From the NCBI GenBank assembly GCA_000421085.1, contig ATWE01000012.1:1-64000 (forward strand): a stretch of DNA of 64,000 nt, in the 5' to 3' direction. This DNA comes from Ensifer sp. USDA 6670 (lineage in GTDB: Bacteria > Pseudomonadota > Alphaproteobacteria > Rhizobiales > Rhizobiaceae). The notes under the pieces were generated by a model. The model saw nothing but the letters and a program-made list of their open reading frames with translations. It ran no database searches and was not told the origin of the DNA. The translations under genes and the position numbers were made by a program. This document shows positions 8,858-17,917 of the stretch, piece after piece; the stretch's first letter is position 1; each line of letters starts with the position of its first letter.

Positions 8858-8983
8858 ATGATGGAGGGCATGAGCGGCATGATGATGTTCGGCATGGGCT
8901 TGGTGTGGCTGCTGGTCAGCATCGTGCTCGTCCTTGGAGCCGCTGCGCTCGTTAAGTACCTGTTCTTCGGCGGCGGCAAATGA
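8858..8983 (+). CDS. 41-aa single-span membrane peptide in copper operon
   Basis: A very short gene encoding a Met-rich head (MMEGMSGMMMFGMG), one membrane span (LVWLLVSIVLVLGAAALV) and a short tail KYLFFGGGK. TAGGAG lies 8 bases before the first ATG, and its TGA overlaps the ATG of the cytochrome gene (ATGA), so translation is coupled. Six methionines in the first ten residues invite copper binding at the membrane surface. I know of short SHOCT-lacking membrane peptides in such operons but cannot name a family. Confidence 0.7.
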   Translation: MMEGMSGMMMFGMGLVWLLVSIVLVLGAAALVKYLFFGGGK

Positions 8984-9453
8984 GCAGGACGGCCATTCTG
9001 TTTTCAGTCCTCGGGATTGCCGCGGCGGGATTGGGGTTCGCATGGCCGTGGCTCGCTGCTCACGTTGTGAGGGACGATGCCTCGGCCGCCACAATCGCAC
9101 TCGGAAAGACGCTCTATGCCGAGCGCTGCGCCGCCTGCCACGGCGCGAGCCTCAAAGGGCAGCGGGACTGGAAAAGCCGACTGCCCTCCGAACGCATGCC
9201 AGCGCCTCCCCCCGACGCATCCGGCCATACTTGGCATCATCCGGATGGCGTGCTCTTCCGCATTACCAAGGAAGGGCCCGCGGCAGTCGTTGGCGGAGGC
9301 TATCAAAGCGATATGCCGGGGTTTGGCAGTGTTATGAGCGACGACGAAATCCGCGCCGTGCTCGCCTTCATCAAAAGCACTTGGCCGGAGCAGGAGCGGG
9401 AGTATCAGACGAAAATGACACTCCGGGAGCAGGAGATGACACAAGGACAGTGA
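8980..9453 (+). CDS. Membrane-anchored class I cytochrome c
   Basis: A 157-aa c-type cytochrome with an uncleaved-looking N-terminal anchor (residues 5-25) and one haem-binding site, CAACHGASLKG, near residue 48. A C-terminal sixth ligand is probably in SDMPGFGSVMSDDEIRAVLAFI (Met of DMPGF). It is the last gene of the copper cluster and is translationally coupled to the 41-aa peptide. A cytochrome beside a cuprous oxidase could shuttle electrons from Cu(I) oxidation, but this is inference; this type is common at the end of rhizobial copper clusters. Confidence 0.88.
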   Translation: MSRTAILFSVLGIAAAGLGFAWPWLAAHVVRDDASAATIALGKTLYAERCAACHGASLKGQRDWKSRLPSERMPAPPPDASGHTWHHPDGVLFRITKEGPAAVVGGGYQSDMPGFGSVMSDDEIRAVLAFIKSTWPEQEREYQTKMTLREQEMTQGQ

Positions 9454-9964
9454 TCGTGCTCTCTACATTAATGGCTTCGCCGATCCCTCAAAGGCGGTCG
9501 GACCTGGCTATTGGGAAAGCCTTAAGTTGCTGTTCCCAATAATGCGGAGAGAGAGTGACGAATGTCCGGTTTAGAGACGGGCACGGCGAGTCCCTGCGCC
9601 TCAAGAGGCGTCCGCAATGGGGCGATCTTTCCGGTTCCATCAGTCGCGAGAGGGTGGTGAGCGGAAGTTTGTCGAGAGGGGGCTAAGAGGCCGTTATGCG
9701 CCGTCATCTCAGTCGTTCGATGAGCCAAGGTTCAAGCCTGGTAACAGTCGGCCCGTTTTCTTGATCGTGACGATGATGCCTTGATACGGCAAGGCGTCCT
9801 CCGGCCTTTAAGCTTGACAGAGCCTACGCACGACGCTTCAGGCCACGTGCAGTGCCTTCTAAAGTGTTGCCAGAGCCAAGGCGGCGCAGTCGGACACTTC
9901 TCGCGCAGACCCCGCGAGCTCTCCAAGCTCGCGATACGATCCTGGCTCGCCGTTACAGCGCTCG
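9454..9964. other. Non-coding gap with hairpin and dispersed repeat
   Basis: About 510 bases between two convergent transcription units. ATTGGGAA (9510-9517) and TTCCCAAT (9533-9540) can form a hairpin after the cytochrome gene, though no T-run follows. A 35-base sequence identical to one at 28953 lies at 9623-9657. No frame here resembles a known protein. Confidence 0.5.
9623..9657. repeat. 35-base exact repeat, copy 1
   Basis: Begins CGATCTTTCCGGTTCC and ends GAGAGGGTGG. It is identical to 28953-28987 in the same orientation and the flanks differ immediately on both sides. Probably a remnant of a mobile element; identity unknown. Confidence 0.7.
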
Positions 9965-11059
9965 TCAATTCAATCGCCGACCGGAAGAGCCATCGAACAC
10001 ATGAAGAGCATCTGGGTTTGGGCGCACGTGGATCAGATCGCCGACGCTGATGGTAGTCTCTCGGGGAAACTCTACCGTCAGCATACGCGCGTCGCCGGTT
10101 TCCAGGTAGCCATAAGTCTGGCTGCCCAATCGCTCAGCCACAGCAAGTTTTCCGCCGAACCATGCTTCTTCTGGAGCGCAGACGACAAGATCCTCGGGGC
10201 GGATTCCAACGGTTGCGGTCGCGGCTCGCAGTTCATGTGCGGCCTCGTTCCCAAGCTTGATTGTGCGGCCCTTCAGCCGAACTGCGACATCATCGCCGTG
10301 GGTGACGACTTCCGCGGCGATAGTGTTCATCGTCGGGCTGCCAATGAAGCGGGCCACAAAGAGGCTGGCTGGACGGCGATACAGCTCCAGCGGCGGGCCC
10401 ACCTGTTCAACGCGCCCGGCATTCAGCACCACAATGCGGTCCGCAAGCGTCATCGCCTCGACTTGGTCGTGCGTGACGTAGACTGTGGTCGCCTTCATGC
10501 GGTTATGGAGTTTCGCGATCTCCAGCCGCATTTCTACCCGCAGCGATGCATCAAGGTTCGACAGAGGTTCATCAAAAAGGAAAGCGGAAGGCTCCCTCAC
10601 GATGGCGCGGCCCATGGCGACGCGCTGGCGCTGACCTCCCGATAGCTGGGCAGGCCGACGGTCGAGAAATGGTTGGATCTGAAGGATCTCGGCCGCCTGC
10701 GCCACGCGCTGCCTGACCATCGCTTCGTCAGCCCCGCGCATCTTGAGTCCGAATGCCATGTTCTCGCGCACGCTCATATGCGGGTAGAGGGCATAATCCT
10801 GGAACACCATCGCGATGTCTCGCTGGGATGGCGGCAGGGCGTTCACCAGCTTTCCTCCAATATCGAGCCTGCCTCCGGAAATCTCCTCAAGCCCCGCAAT
10901 CATGCGCAGTAGAGTAGATTTGCCGCAGCCGGAAGGACCTACCAGAACGAGGAACTCACCACTTTCGATGTCGATATCAATGTCATGGATGACCTGTAGC
11001 GAGCCATAGGATTTCCGGATCTGCGCCAAGCTGATTGCCGTCACGGTTTGGACCTCCAA
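9965..11059 (-). CDS. Sugar ABC transporter ATP-binding protein (UgpC/MalK type)
   Basis: ATPase subunit of a carbohydrate importer, 364 aa. Walker A is GPSGCGKST (about residues 40-48), the Q-loop is in MVFQDYALYPHMSV, the signature is LSGGQRQRVAMGRAIVREP, Walker B is FLFDEPLSNLDA, and the switch His is in VYVTHDQVEAMTL. A C-terminal TOBE-type domain follows (VGIRPEDLVVC), typical of MalK/UgpC. It is divergent from the gntR-led gene set, which has binding protein and two permeases but no ATPase, so this subunit probably completes that transporter. The shared gap holds a palindromic operator candidate, so both directions may be repressed together. Confidence 0.93.
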   Translation of the reverse strand: MEVQTVTAISLAQIRKSYGSLQVIHDIDIDIESGEFLVLVGPSGCGKSTLLRMIAGLEEISGGRLDIGGKLVNALPPSQRDIAMVFQDYALYPHMSVRENMAFGLKMRGADEAMVRQRVAQAAEILQIQPFLDRRPAQLSGGQRQRVAMGRAIVREPSAFLFDEPLSNLDASLRVEMRLEIAKLHNRMKATTVYVTHDQVEAMTLADRIVVLNAGRVEQVGPPLELYRRPASLFVARFIGSPTMNTIAAEVVTHGDDVAVRLKGRTIKLGNEAAHELRAATATVGIRPEDLVVCAPEEAWFGGKLAVAERLGSQTYGYLETGDARMLTVEFPRETTISVGDLIHVRPNPDALHVFDGSSGRRLN

Positions 11060-11086
11060 AAGGTCAGCTTTTGCGCTTGACCTCCA

Positions 11087-11108
11087 TTATCGATATCAAT
11101 ATCAATAA
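11087..11108. promoter_or_regulatory. Candidate GntR operator in divergent promoter
   Basis: TTATCGATAT and ATATCAATAA form an inverted repeat (9 of 10 positions) around CA, 28 bases before the ATPase start and 37 before the regulator's ATG. It is the only strong dyad in this A+T-rich gap, so it is the likely binding site of the adjacent GntR protein. Confidence 0.55.
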
Positions 11109-11144
11109 TAACAAGCAAGATGGTTGGCAACTCCGCGGACGCAC

Positions 11145-11828
11145 ATGAAGTACTTTTCGGCCCAGTCACATTCGCGAGACGCAAAACCGGCGAAGTCGGC
11201 AGCCGCCTTCAATGCGCTCAAACGGGACATCATGCTCGGAGTGCTTCCTGCTGGCGCGTCACTGACGGAGCTTGATCTTGCCGCCCATTTCTCCTGCAGC
11301 CAGGGAACCGTGCGCGAGGCGCTGCTGCAATTGCAGGAGGAGGGGCTTGTGCGGCGGCAGGGACATCGGGGCACGCAGGTTTCTGAATGTACTGAAGCCG
11401 AAGCGGTGGAGATGTTCCGCGTGCGCCAGCAGATCGAGTGCAGCGGCATTCTGCGTGCGCTGCAGATGCCGAGCCGTACGCTTGTTGCGGATCTGAAGGC
11501 TTTGTTCGCTGAGATGCTGCAGGCGGCGACCGTTGGCGACGAGCTTGAGCTCGCCTCTCTCGACCGCGATTTCCATCGTCGCATCTTTCAAGATGCTCAA
11601 CTCCCCGCGCTGGACCCGATCTTGCACCGCTGTCTGGTGCACAATCACCGCTTCAAGATTTCACGCAGCACCAGCCCCCGCGATCTTGTCGCAACAGCGC
11701 AGCGTCACGGCTCGATCATTGAAGCGGTGGAGAGTGGGTGCGTGGAAAGGGCGAGTGAAGCACTTCGGCACCACATCGCGACCATCGTGGACCTCGGTCC
11801 CGACGTTTTCCCAGATGCGAGCCAATGA
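11145..11828 (+). CDS. GntR-family transcriptional regulator (FCD/FadR subgroup)
   Basis: A 227-aa regulator. The N-terminal winged helix contains LKRDIMLGVLPAGASLTELDLAAHF then SQGTVREALLQLQEEGLVRRQ, the GntR recognition helix and wing. The C-terminal all-helical FCD domain includes FRVRQQIECSGILRAL and the metal/ligand His set seen in DRDFHRRIFQ and HNHRF. I chose the ATG at 11145; a TTG at 11124 would add seven residues. It opens an operon whose next gene overlaps by 4 bases and probably senses the imported compound or a breakdown product. Confidence 0.9.
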   Translation: MKYFSAQSHSRDAKPAKSAAAFNALKRDIMLGVLPAGASLTELDLAAHFSCSQGTVREALLQLQEEGLVRRQGHRGTQVSECTEAEAVEMFRVRQQIECSGILRALQMPSRTLVADLKALFAEMLQAATVGDELELASLDRDFHRRIFQDAQLPALDPILHRCLVHNHRFKISRSTSPRDLVATAQRHGSIIEAVESGCVERASEALRHHIATIVDLGPDVFPDASQ

Positions 11829-12805
11829 ACGCGGCTCCCCACATGTCCCGGCTTTCCCCTGAAATGAAGGCGCTCCTTGACCGCGTCGAGCGAGAAACCG
11901 GCCCGCAACCGGATCCGACGACGCTGCCTCCTGCGCAGGGGAGGGCGCTGACTGCGCAGAGCAATCGCCGCTGGAACCGCGATCTCCCCGAGATGGCTGC
12001 TGTGGGCGACGCCTGGGTCGACGCGGATGAAATCCTTGGCTCTGCGCGCGTGCGGCTGAAGGTTCTCGTGCCGCCAGATCATCGGCCGGGCGCGGTCATC
12101 TTCGTGCATGGCGGCGGTTTCGCGTTTTGCAGCCCCGAGACCCATGAGCGCTGTGCGCGGGTCCTTGCGCTGGAGTGCAGCCTGCCAGTGCTGCTGCCGG
12201 ACTATCGGCTGTCGCCCGAATATCCTTATCCCGCGGGCCTGATGGATGTTGTCGCAGCGTTCCGCTCCGCCTTTGCCGTCACCGGCGCCTTCGGCGTCGG
12301 TGACGGCCCTCTCATCCTTGCGGGCGACTCGGCGGGTGCCAACGTGGCGCTGGCCGCCATGCTTCACGAGCAAACCACAGCGAAAACCGCTGTGGCCGGC
12401 GCACTGCTTTTCTATGGAACCTATGCTGGCAATTTTCGTACGCAATCCTACTGCGATTTCGAGAATGGACCGGGTCTGACGACCGCAAAGATGGAACGCT
12501 ATTGGCACTGGTATGTCGGCCACCGAGATATGTCAGCCGACCCCTTGGCCTGTCCGCTCGTCGCTTCGGACGAAACACTGAAGGCCCTGCCGCCACTTCA
12601 CCTGATGGCCGCAGGTGTAGATCCGCTGCTTTCCGACAGCATCCTGCTGCACGCCCGCCTCAAGACCCTCGGGCGCAGCGATACTCTGACGGTCGTGCCG
12701 GGTGTTACGCACGGCTTTCTGCAGAATACCCTCGATCTGGCTGCCGCGCGGGAGGCGCTGGTGGCCGCGGGGGTGGCGGCAAAACGGATGGCTGCCGGCA
12801 ACTGA
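11825..12805 (+). CDS. Alpha/beta hydrolase fold-3 esterase (HSL family)
   Basis: A 326-aa cytoplasmic carboxylesterase of the hormone-sensitive-lipase group. The oxyanion-hole motif HGGG is at 95-98, DYRLSPEYPYPAG follows, and the nucleophile elbow GDSAG puts the Ser at 169. The acid is likely in AAGVDPLLSD and the base in VTHGFLQN. Its ATG overlaps the gntR stop. An esterase at the head of a sugar-import operon suggests the substrate carries an acyl or other ester group (for example an acetylated sugar) that is removed after uptake; that is inference from context. Confidence 0.9.
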   Translation: MNAAPHMSRLSPEMKALLDRVERETGPQPDPTTLPPAQGRALTAQSNRRWNRDLPEMAAVGDAWVDADEILGSARVRLKVLVPPDHRPGAVIFVHGGGFAFCSPETHERCARVLALECSLPVLLPDYRLSPEYPYPAGLMDVVAAFRSAFAVTGAFGVGDGPLILAGDSAGANVALAAMLHEQTTAKTAVAGALLFYGTYAGNFRTQSYCDFENGPGLTTAKMERYWHWYVGHRDMSADPLACPLVASDETLKALPPLHLMAAGVDPLLSDSILLHARLKTLGRSDTLTVVPGVTHGFLQNTLDLAAAREALVAAGVAAKRMAAGN

Positions 12806-12829
12806 CTTGGGTTTTCAGAGGAGGAGACA

Positions 12830-14032
12830 ATGAAAAACTGGAAGAAACTGGCAATCGGTGCTGCGTTCGCGACGTCGCTTCTCGCAGGCACTGCATCGGC
12901 GGAAACTGTCCGCTTCTGGTATCACTTCGACAATCCCGAAAATCCGATGGATGATCTGGTCGCCAAGTTCGAGGCCGCCAATCCGGGCATCGAGATCGAG
13001 GCGGAAAACGTTCCTTGGAACAGCTATTACGATAATCTCTACACCGCGCTTGTCGGGGGCAATGCCCCGGATGCTGCCATGGTGAAGCTGTTTGCGCAGC
13101 CGCGTCTCATCGAAATGGGAGCGCTGGAGCCGATCGGCGAGCGCATCGATGCCTGGCCCGGCAAGGCGGACCTGCTCGACAACCTGCTGGAACTCAACAA
13201 GGGTCCGGACGGCCAGCAGTATTATCTACCGATCCAGTACGTCGTGCTTTATCTCTATTATCGCGCCGACCTCTTCGAGCAGGCGGGCCTAAAGCCGCCT
13301 GAGACCTGCGAGGAGTTCCGCGACGCGGCAATAAAGCTCACCAAGGCGCCTGAGACCTACGGCTTCGGCCTGCGCGGCGGAAAGGGTGGATGGGACCAGT
13401 GGGGCGCCTTCGTGCTCTCGCAGGGCGCCAAGCTCGAGTCCGGTGGTCTAACGACGCCGGAGGCGATTGCCGCCAACCAGTGGCTGATCGATCTCTTCCA
13501 GAAGGACAAGGTCATTCCGCCATCGGCACCGAACGATGGCTTCCAGGAAATCACCGGTGCCTTCAAGAATGGAACGACGGCGATGACGATCCACCACATC
13601 GGCTCTTCCAACGACATGGTCAAGGCGCTCGGCGACAAGGTCTCCGCCGTGCCGGTGCCGGAATGCGGCGGTGGACGCTGGACGTCCTACGGCGATGAGT
13701 CCTTGGCTATCTTCACTTCGTCGGAGGTGAAGGATGCGGCGTGGAAGTGGATATCCTTCCTGGCCGAGGGTGACAACAACGTGGCCTTCAACAAGGCGAC
13801 CGGCCAGATGACCGTGACGAAGAGCGGCGCAGAAAATTGGACGCTGCATGAGCGTCGTTTCGTGGACGCGACAGTTCAGTCACTGCCGTTCGCCCATGTG
13901 CTGCCGCAGAACACGGCGTCGTCGGAGTTCGTCAATACGGCCTGGCAGACGGCGATGCAGCAAGCGCTGACCGGCCAGATCACCTCCGAGCAGATGATGC
14001 AGCAGCTCGAGGCGCTATTCGCGCAGCAGTAG
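12830..14032 (+). CDS. Extracellular solute-binding protein family 1 (sugar ABC importer)
   Basis: Periplasmic sugar receptor, 400 aa, with signal peptide MKNWKKLAIGAAFATSLLAG ending at ASA. The mature protein starts with the family pattern VRFWYHFDNPEN and contains VPWNSYYDNLYTALVGGNAPD and TAMTIHHIGSSNDMVKALG, typical of UgpB/MalE-like proteins. GGAGGAG lies 7 bases before the ATG. It is followed by two permeases, and the ATPase is probably the divergent gene at 9965. The ligand cannot be read from sequence. Confidence 0.92.
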   Translation: MKNWKKLAIGAAFATSLLAGTASAETVRFWYHFDNPENPMDDLVAKFEAANPGIEIEAENVPWNSYYDNLYTALVGGNAPDAAMVKLFAQPRLIEMGALEPIGERIDAWPGKADLLDNLLELNKGPDGQQYYLPIQYVVLYLYYRADLFEQAGLKPPETCEEFRDAAIKLTKAPETYGFGLRGGKGGWDQWGAFVLSQGAKLESGGLTTPEAIAANQWLIDLFQKDKVIPPSAPNDGFQEITGAFKNGTTAMTIHHIGSSNDMVKALGDKVSAVPVPECGGGRWTSYGDESLAIFTSSEVKDAAWKWISFLAEGDNNVAFNKATGQMTVTKSGAENWTLHERRFVDATVQSLPFAHVLPQNTASSEFVNTAWQTAMQQALTGQITSEQMMQQLEALFAQQ

Positions 14033-14109
14033 CCCCCCGGAGCGAGCAGTCTGCGCACGCTCCACCCTTGCCATCCGCCCGCCCGAACCTCAGGGCGGAT
14101 GGCTTCCGA

Positions 14110-15057
14110 ATGACAACTGCCGGGAACGACCGCATGACCGCGACAACCGCTCCATCTCCGACGACGCCTGCCATTCCGACGCCCTGGAGCGTGCGGCTGA
14201 TGCCATACATGCTGCTGGCGCCGGCCGTGGTCGTCACGCTGTTCATCGTCTTCTTTCCCATGGCCCAGGCGGTCTTCACCAGTCTCTACGATCTTGTCCT
14301 GTGGAAGCCGAACGCCAGCCGTTTCGTCGGGTTCGGGAATTATGTGAAGCTCTTCGCCGATCCCGTCTTCTGGACTGCACTCGGCAATACCGCCATCTGG
14401 ATCGGCCTGACAGTGCCGCTTCAGATGGGGCTCGGCCTGTTGACTGCGCAGCTGCTCAACCGGGAATTCCCCTGGCGGGGACTTGCGCGCGCCCTCATCA
14501 TCATTCCGTGGGCCCTGCCGAGCGTGGTGATCGCGTTGATGTGGCGCTGGATCTACGATCCCAATACGGGCGTCTTAAACGATATCCTCATCTATCTCTC
14601 TGTCGTGCAGTCCGCCGTGCCGTGGCTTGCCGATCCGAATCTGGCGCTTTATGCGATCATAGCGACGCTCACCTGGCAGGGCTTTCCCTTCTTCGCCGTC
14701 ATGATCCTTGCCGGCCTCCAGGGAATTCCAAGGAGCCACTATGAGGCCGCGTCCATCGACGGCGCCTCCCCATGGCGCCAGTTCGTGCACATCACGCTGC
14801 CTGGTATCGCCCCGGTGCTCGCGACGGCGGGACTGCTTCGCGTCATCTGGGTCGCCAATTCCATGGACGTCATCTTCGTCATGACCGGCGGCGGCCCGGG
14901 CTATGCAACCCATACCCTGCCGCTCTACGCCTTCGTCCGCGCCCGCCAGAACCTCGATTTCGGCTACGGCACGACGATCGCCGTGACTTTCACGATCCTG
15001 CTCGGCGCGATCGTCGCCGTCTATCTTGCCCGTACCATGCGGGAGGTTGAGCGATGA
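14110..15057 (+). CDS. Sugar ABC transporter permease (MalF/UgpA type)
   Basis: Inner-membrane permease of about 315 aa with six predicted spans: the first is MLLAPAVVVTLFIVFFPMA, and the EAASIDGA loop near residue 216 is the ATPase-contact motif, followed by ITLPGIAPVL. The C-terminal span ends [11 protein letters not shown] prefer the ATG at 14110; an in-frame TTG at 14068 and an ATG at 14134 are alternatives and none has a strong Shine-Dalgarno. The stop overlaps the next permease's start (ATGA), so the pair is translationally coupled. Confidence 0.9.
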   Translation: MTTAGNDRMTATTAPSPTTPAIPTPWSVRLMPYMLLAPAVVVTLFIVFFPMAQAVFTSLYDLVLWKPNASRFVGFGNYVKLFADPVFWTALGNTAIWIGLTVPLQMGLGLLTAQLLNREFPWRGLARALIIIPWALPSVVIALMWRWIYDPNTGVLNDILIYLSVVQSAVPWLADPNLALYAIIATLTWQGFPFFAVMILAGLQGIPRSHYEAASIDGASPWRQFVHITLPGIAPVLATAGLLRVIWVANSMDVIFVMTGGGPGYATHTLPLYAFVRARQNLDFGYGTTIAVTFTILLGAIVAVYLARTMREVER

Positions 15058-15887
15058 ACAGACCCTCCACGTTCCGCCGTATCCTCACCACCGACCTGCC
15101 GGTACTCTTGATCGTGCTCTTCGCCATGGGGCCCTTCGTCTGGATGGTGCTGACTTCGCTGACGCCGACGGAGGCGCTGAACGCCACCGGCGTTTCCGTC
15201 TCGCCCGCCGGCTGGAGCCTCGACAACTATGTGCGCCTGCTCCAGCAGACCTCCTTCCTCGACAACATGCTCGACAGCCTGATCATAGCCTGCGGCACAG
15301 TGGTGCTCGGCCTTGCCGTCGCGGTGACGGCGGCCTACGCCTTCTCGCGCTTCCGCTTTGCGGGCCGCAAGCTTCTGATGTTGCAGTTCCTGCTCATCAA
15401 CATGTTCCCGATCGTGCTCCTGATCCTGCCGCTCTTCGTGCTGATGCGGAAGGCTGGCATTCTCGACACCCATTTCGGCCTGATCCTCGCCAATGCAACG
15501 GTCGCCATTCCCTTCGCGGTCTGGATGCTAACGAGCTATGTCGGCGCGATCCCGAAAAGCCTTGACGAGGCGGCGATGATCGACGGCTGCTCGCGGCTGA
15601 CGGCATTGCTCCGGGTCGTGCTGCCACTCACGATACCAGGCATTATCTCCACCGGCATCTACATCTTCATCACGGCCTGGAATGAATATCTCTACGCGCT
15701 GACGCTCGGCGGCAGGAACGTCCGTCCGGTCACGGTGGCGATCCAGACGCTGATCGGAGAATACCAGATCGAATGGGGCCTGCTTGCGGCGGGCGCCGTC
15801 GTCGGCGCGATGCCGGCCACCATCCTTTTCCTTCTCGTGCAGCGGCGCCTGATCGGCGGGCTGACCCAAGGCGCGGTGAAGGGCTGA
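15054..15887 (+). CDS. Sugar ABC transporter permease (MalG/UgpE type)
   Basis: Second permease of the importer, 277 aa. Six membrane spans are expected, starting with [20 protein letters not shown]. The EAA loop is [20 protein letters not shown], followed by [23 protein letters not shown], a stretch almost diagnostic of MalG-type proteins. The C-terminus [12 protein letters not shown] is the common ending of this subfamily. Its start overlaps the previous permease by 4 bases and it is followed after 22 bases by the isomerase gene. Confidence 0.92.
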   Translation: MNRPSTFRRILTTDLPVLLIVLFAMGPFVWMVLTSLTPTEALNATGVSVSPAGWSLDNYVRLLQQTSFLDNMLDSLIIACGTVVLGLAVAVTAAYAFSRFRFAGRKLLMLQFLLINMFPIVLLILPLFVLMRKAGILDTHFGLILANATVAIPFAVWMLTSYVGAIPKSLDEAAMIDGCSRLTALLRVVLPLTIPGIISTGIYIFITAWNEYLYALTLGGRNVRPVTVAIQTLIGEYQIEWGLLAAGAVVGAMPATILFLLVQRRLIGGLTQGAVKG

Positions 15888-15909
15888 ACCGAGTGAAAGA
15901 GGACAGACA

Positions 15910-16791
15910 ATGAACCCCGTCGGGTTGATCTCCATGCAATATGCGCGGCCGTTTACGTCGGAGCATTTCCCGCTGTTTTCCGAGATGAAAAGGCTCGGCT
16001 ACGATTTCGTCGAGCTTCTTGTGCCTGAACCGGGCGAGCTCGACCTGAAGGAGGCGCGCCATGCGCTCGAGGCTGCCGAGCTCCAGGTCGTTCTCGCCGC
16101 CCGCGTCAACCTGCAGCGCAATCTTTCGTCGGATGATCCGGGCGCGCATCGCGCCGGCGTCGACTACCTCAAATATGCGGCCGATTGCGCCGCAGCTCTC
16201 GGCGCCACGATCGTCGGAGGCCCGCTCACGGGCAACCCGCTCGTCTTTGCCGGTCGGCCGCCGCAGCCGGTGAGCGAGGAGGAGCGCTTTTCCCGCAAGA
16301 CCCGCTGCGTCGCGGGCCTGAAGGAAGCGGGCGATCATGCTGCCGGACTGAACGTGGTATTGGCGGTCGAGCCGCTCAACCGCTTCGAAAGCGACGTGCT
16401 CTGCACCACGCAGCAGGCGATTGAACTGCTCGACGCTGTCGATCATCCAGCGGTCCAGCTCATGCTCGACACGTTCCACATGCACATGGAGGAAGCCTCC
16501 ATTGCCGAGGCGATCCGACTCGGCGGAAAGCGCGTCGTGCATTTTCAGGCCAACGAGAACCACCGCGGCTTTCCCGGTACCGGGGCGACGGATTGGGTCG
16601 AGGTATTCCGCGCGCTCCATGATATCGGTTATGCTGGCCCGATCTCGCTCGAACCCTTCCGTCGCAACGACGACCGCTTCGGCGTGCCCTTTGCGCAGTG
16701 GCGTGCTCCGCACGAGGACGAGAGCGAACGTCTCGCCGCGAGTGCCGCATTCATCAAGTCCCACATCCTGCTTACGGAATATCGTCGATGA
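15910..16791 (+). CDS. Sugar isomerase/epimerase, TIM-barrel (AP-endonuclease 2 family)
   Basis: A 293-aa metal-dependent sugar isomerase or epimerase of the xylose-isomerase-like barrel superfamily (tagatose/psicose 3-epimerase and hydroxypyruvate isomerase relatives). Probable metal and catalytic residues are visible in VEPLNRFES (Glu), LMLDTFHMHMEE (Asp, His), HFQANENHRG (His) and SLEPF (Glu). It lies inside the importer operon and overlaps the Gfo/Idh gene start, so it likely acts on the imported sugar or its oxidised form. The exact reaction is open. Confidence 0.88.
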   Translation: MNPVGLISMQYARPFTSEHFPLFSEMKRLGYDFVELLVPEPGELDLKEARHALEAAELQVVLAARVNLQRNLSSDDPGAHRAGVDYLKYAADCAAALGATIVGGPLTGNPLVFAGRPPQPVSEEERFSRKTRCVAGLKEAGDHAAGLNVVLAVEPLNRFESDVLCTTQQAIELLDAVDHPAVQLMLDTFHMHMEEASIAEAIRLGGKRVVHFQANENHRGFPGTGATDWVEVFRALHDIGYAGPISLEPFRRNDDRFGVPFAQWRAPHEDESERLAASAAFIKSHILLTEYRR

Positions 16792-17783
16792 CACTCAAGA
16801 TCGGTTGGATTGGCTGCGGCGTCCACGCCACTCAGATGCTGCTTCCGCAACTCGTTCGCCATGATGTGCAGATCGGCGCGCTCTGCGATATCGACGGCAA
16901 TCGTCTGACCTCCGCCGGTCGGCAGTTCGGCGTCTCAAACCTGACGAGTGATGCGGAGGAGCTCATACGCCGCTCCGACATCGACGCCGTCGGCATGGCG
17001 GTCGGGCCGGACCAGCATCTCCTGTTCGGCAAGATGGCGCTGGAGCGGGGCCTTCCCGTCTTCATGGAAAAGCCACCGTCCGGTAGCGCCGCCGGGGCAC
17101 GCGAACTGCTCGCGGCCTCGGAAAAGTCGGGCAAGCCGCTGCTTCTCGGCTTCATGAAGCGCTATTCAGCAGGCAACAAGATCGCGGCCAACATCCTGCG
17201 GTCTGGTCATTTCGGGGAAATCTACGGCCTTACCGGCTACTACATGACCGCGCCCGGCTATTTCGCAGGCAATGTCGACTATACCGGCTTCTTCCTGCAT
17301 CACTGTGTGCATTACATGGACCTCGTCTCCTTCCTCGTCTCGCCGGTCACCAAGCTGACGGCGCGCAAGGTCGAGAAGGGCAGGGGCAAGGTGCTCTTCC
17401 ATGTGAACTTCGATTTCGAATGCGGCGCCATCGGCACGATCGCCATGGGCACCGCGCAATCGCGCGGCGCGCCCGTCGAACGCATCGAAATTATGGGCGA
17501 TCACCAGCGCATCGAGGTCGACAACGTCATCGACGTACGCTGGAACCGCAACCCGCCCTTTAAGGTCGACGATCCCGCTGCCACGCTTAACGATGCCGTC
17601 GACACTTTAATCTGGAAACCCAACTTCACTGCGGCCGCCAACGAGGACCCAAAGGGTTACCATTCGCTGCTCGCCGACGTTATCCCGGCGTTAGCGGGAC
17701 ATAAAACTTCGGCCCCGACGATCGCGGACGGCGTGATTGCCATGGAACGTCTCGAAGCATTGCGCCGCGAGTTGGCGTTGTAG
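16788..17783 (+). CDS. Gfo/Idh/MocA-family NAD(P)-dependent oxidoreductase
   Basis: A 331-aa sugar dehydrogenase-type enzyme. The Rossmann start MTLKIGWIGCGVHATQMLL carries the GxGxxA-like nucleotide loop, MEKPPSGSAAGA holds the EKP-type motif with the conserved Lys, and the second domain has YTGFFLHHCVHYMDLV with the catalytic-region His residues. The ATG overlaps the isomerase stop by 4 bases; a longer frame starting at 16698 would run deep into the isomerase gene and is rejected. It is the last gene of the operon. Oxidation followed by epimerisation, as in inositol or rare-sugar pathways, is plausible but unproven. Confidence 0.9.
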   Translation: MTLKIGWIGCGVHATQMLLPQLVRHDVQIGALCDIDGNRLTSAGRQFGVSNLTSDAEELIRRSDIDAVGMAVGPDQHLLFGKMALERGLPVFMEKPPSGSAAGARELLAASEKSGKPLLLGFMKRYSAGNKIAANILRSGHFGEIYGLTGYYMTAPGYFAGNVDYTGFFLHHCVHYMDLVSFLVSPVTKLTARKVEKGRGKVLFHVNFDFECGAIGTIAMGTAQSRGAPVERIEIMGDHQRIEVDNVIDVRWNRNPPFKVDDPAATLNDAVDTLIWKPNFTAAANEDPKGYHSLLADVIPALAGHKTSAPTIADGVIAMERLEALRRELAL

Positions 17784-17917
17784 TTTTTTGGGTCAAGGCA
17801 TGACAAGGTTGCGTCACAGCGGACACTGCGCGGGTTTGTCGAAGGGCGTCGCAGCGCGAGCGCATCGAGATCAACCTCAACGGCGTAACCTACGGCAGGG
17901 TGCCCGTCTCAGCCTTC

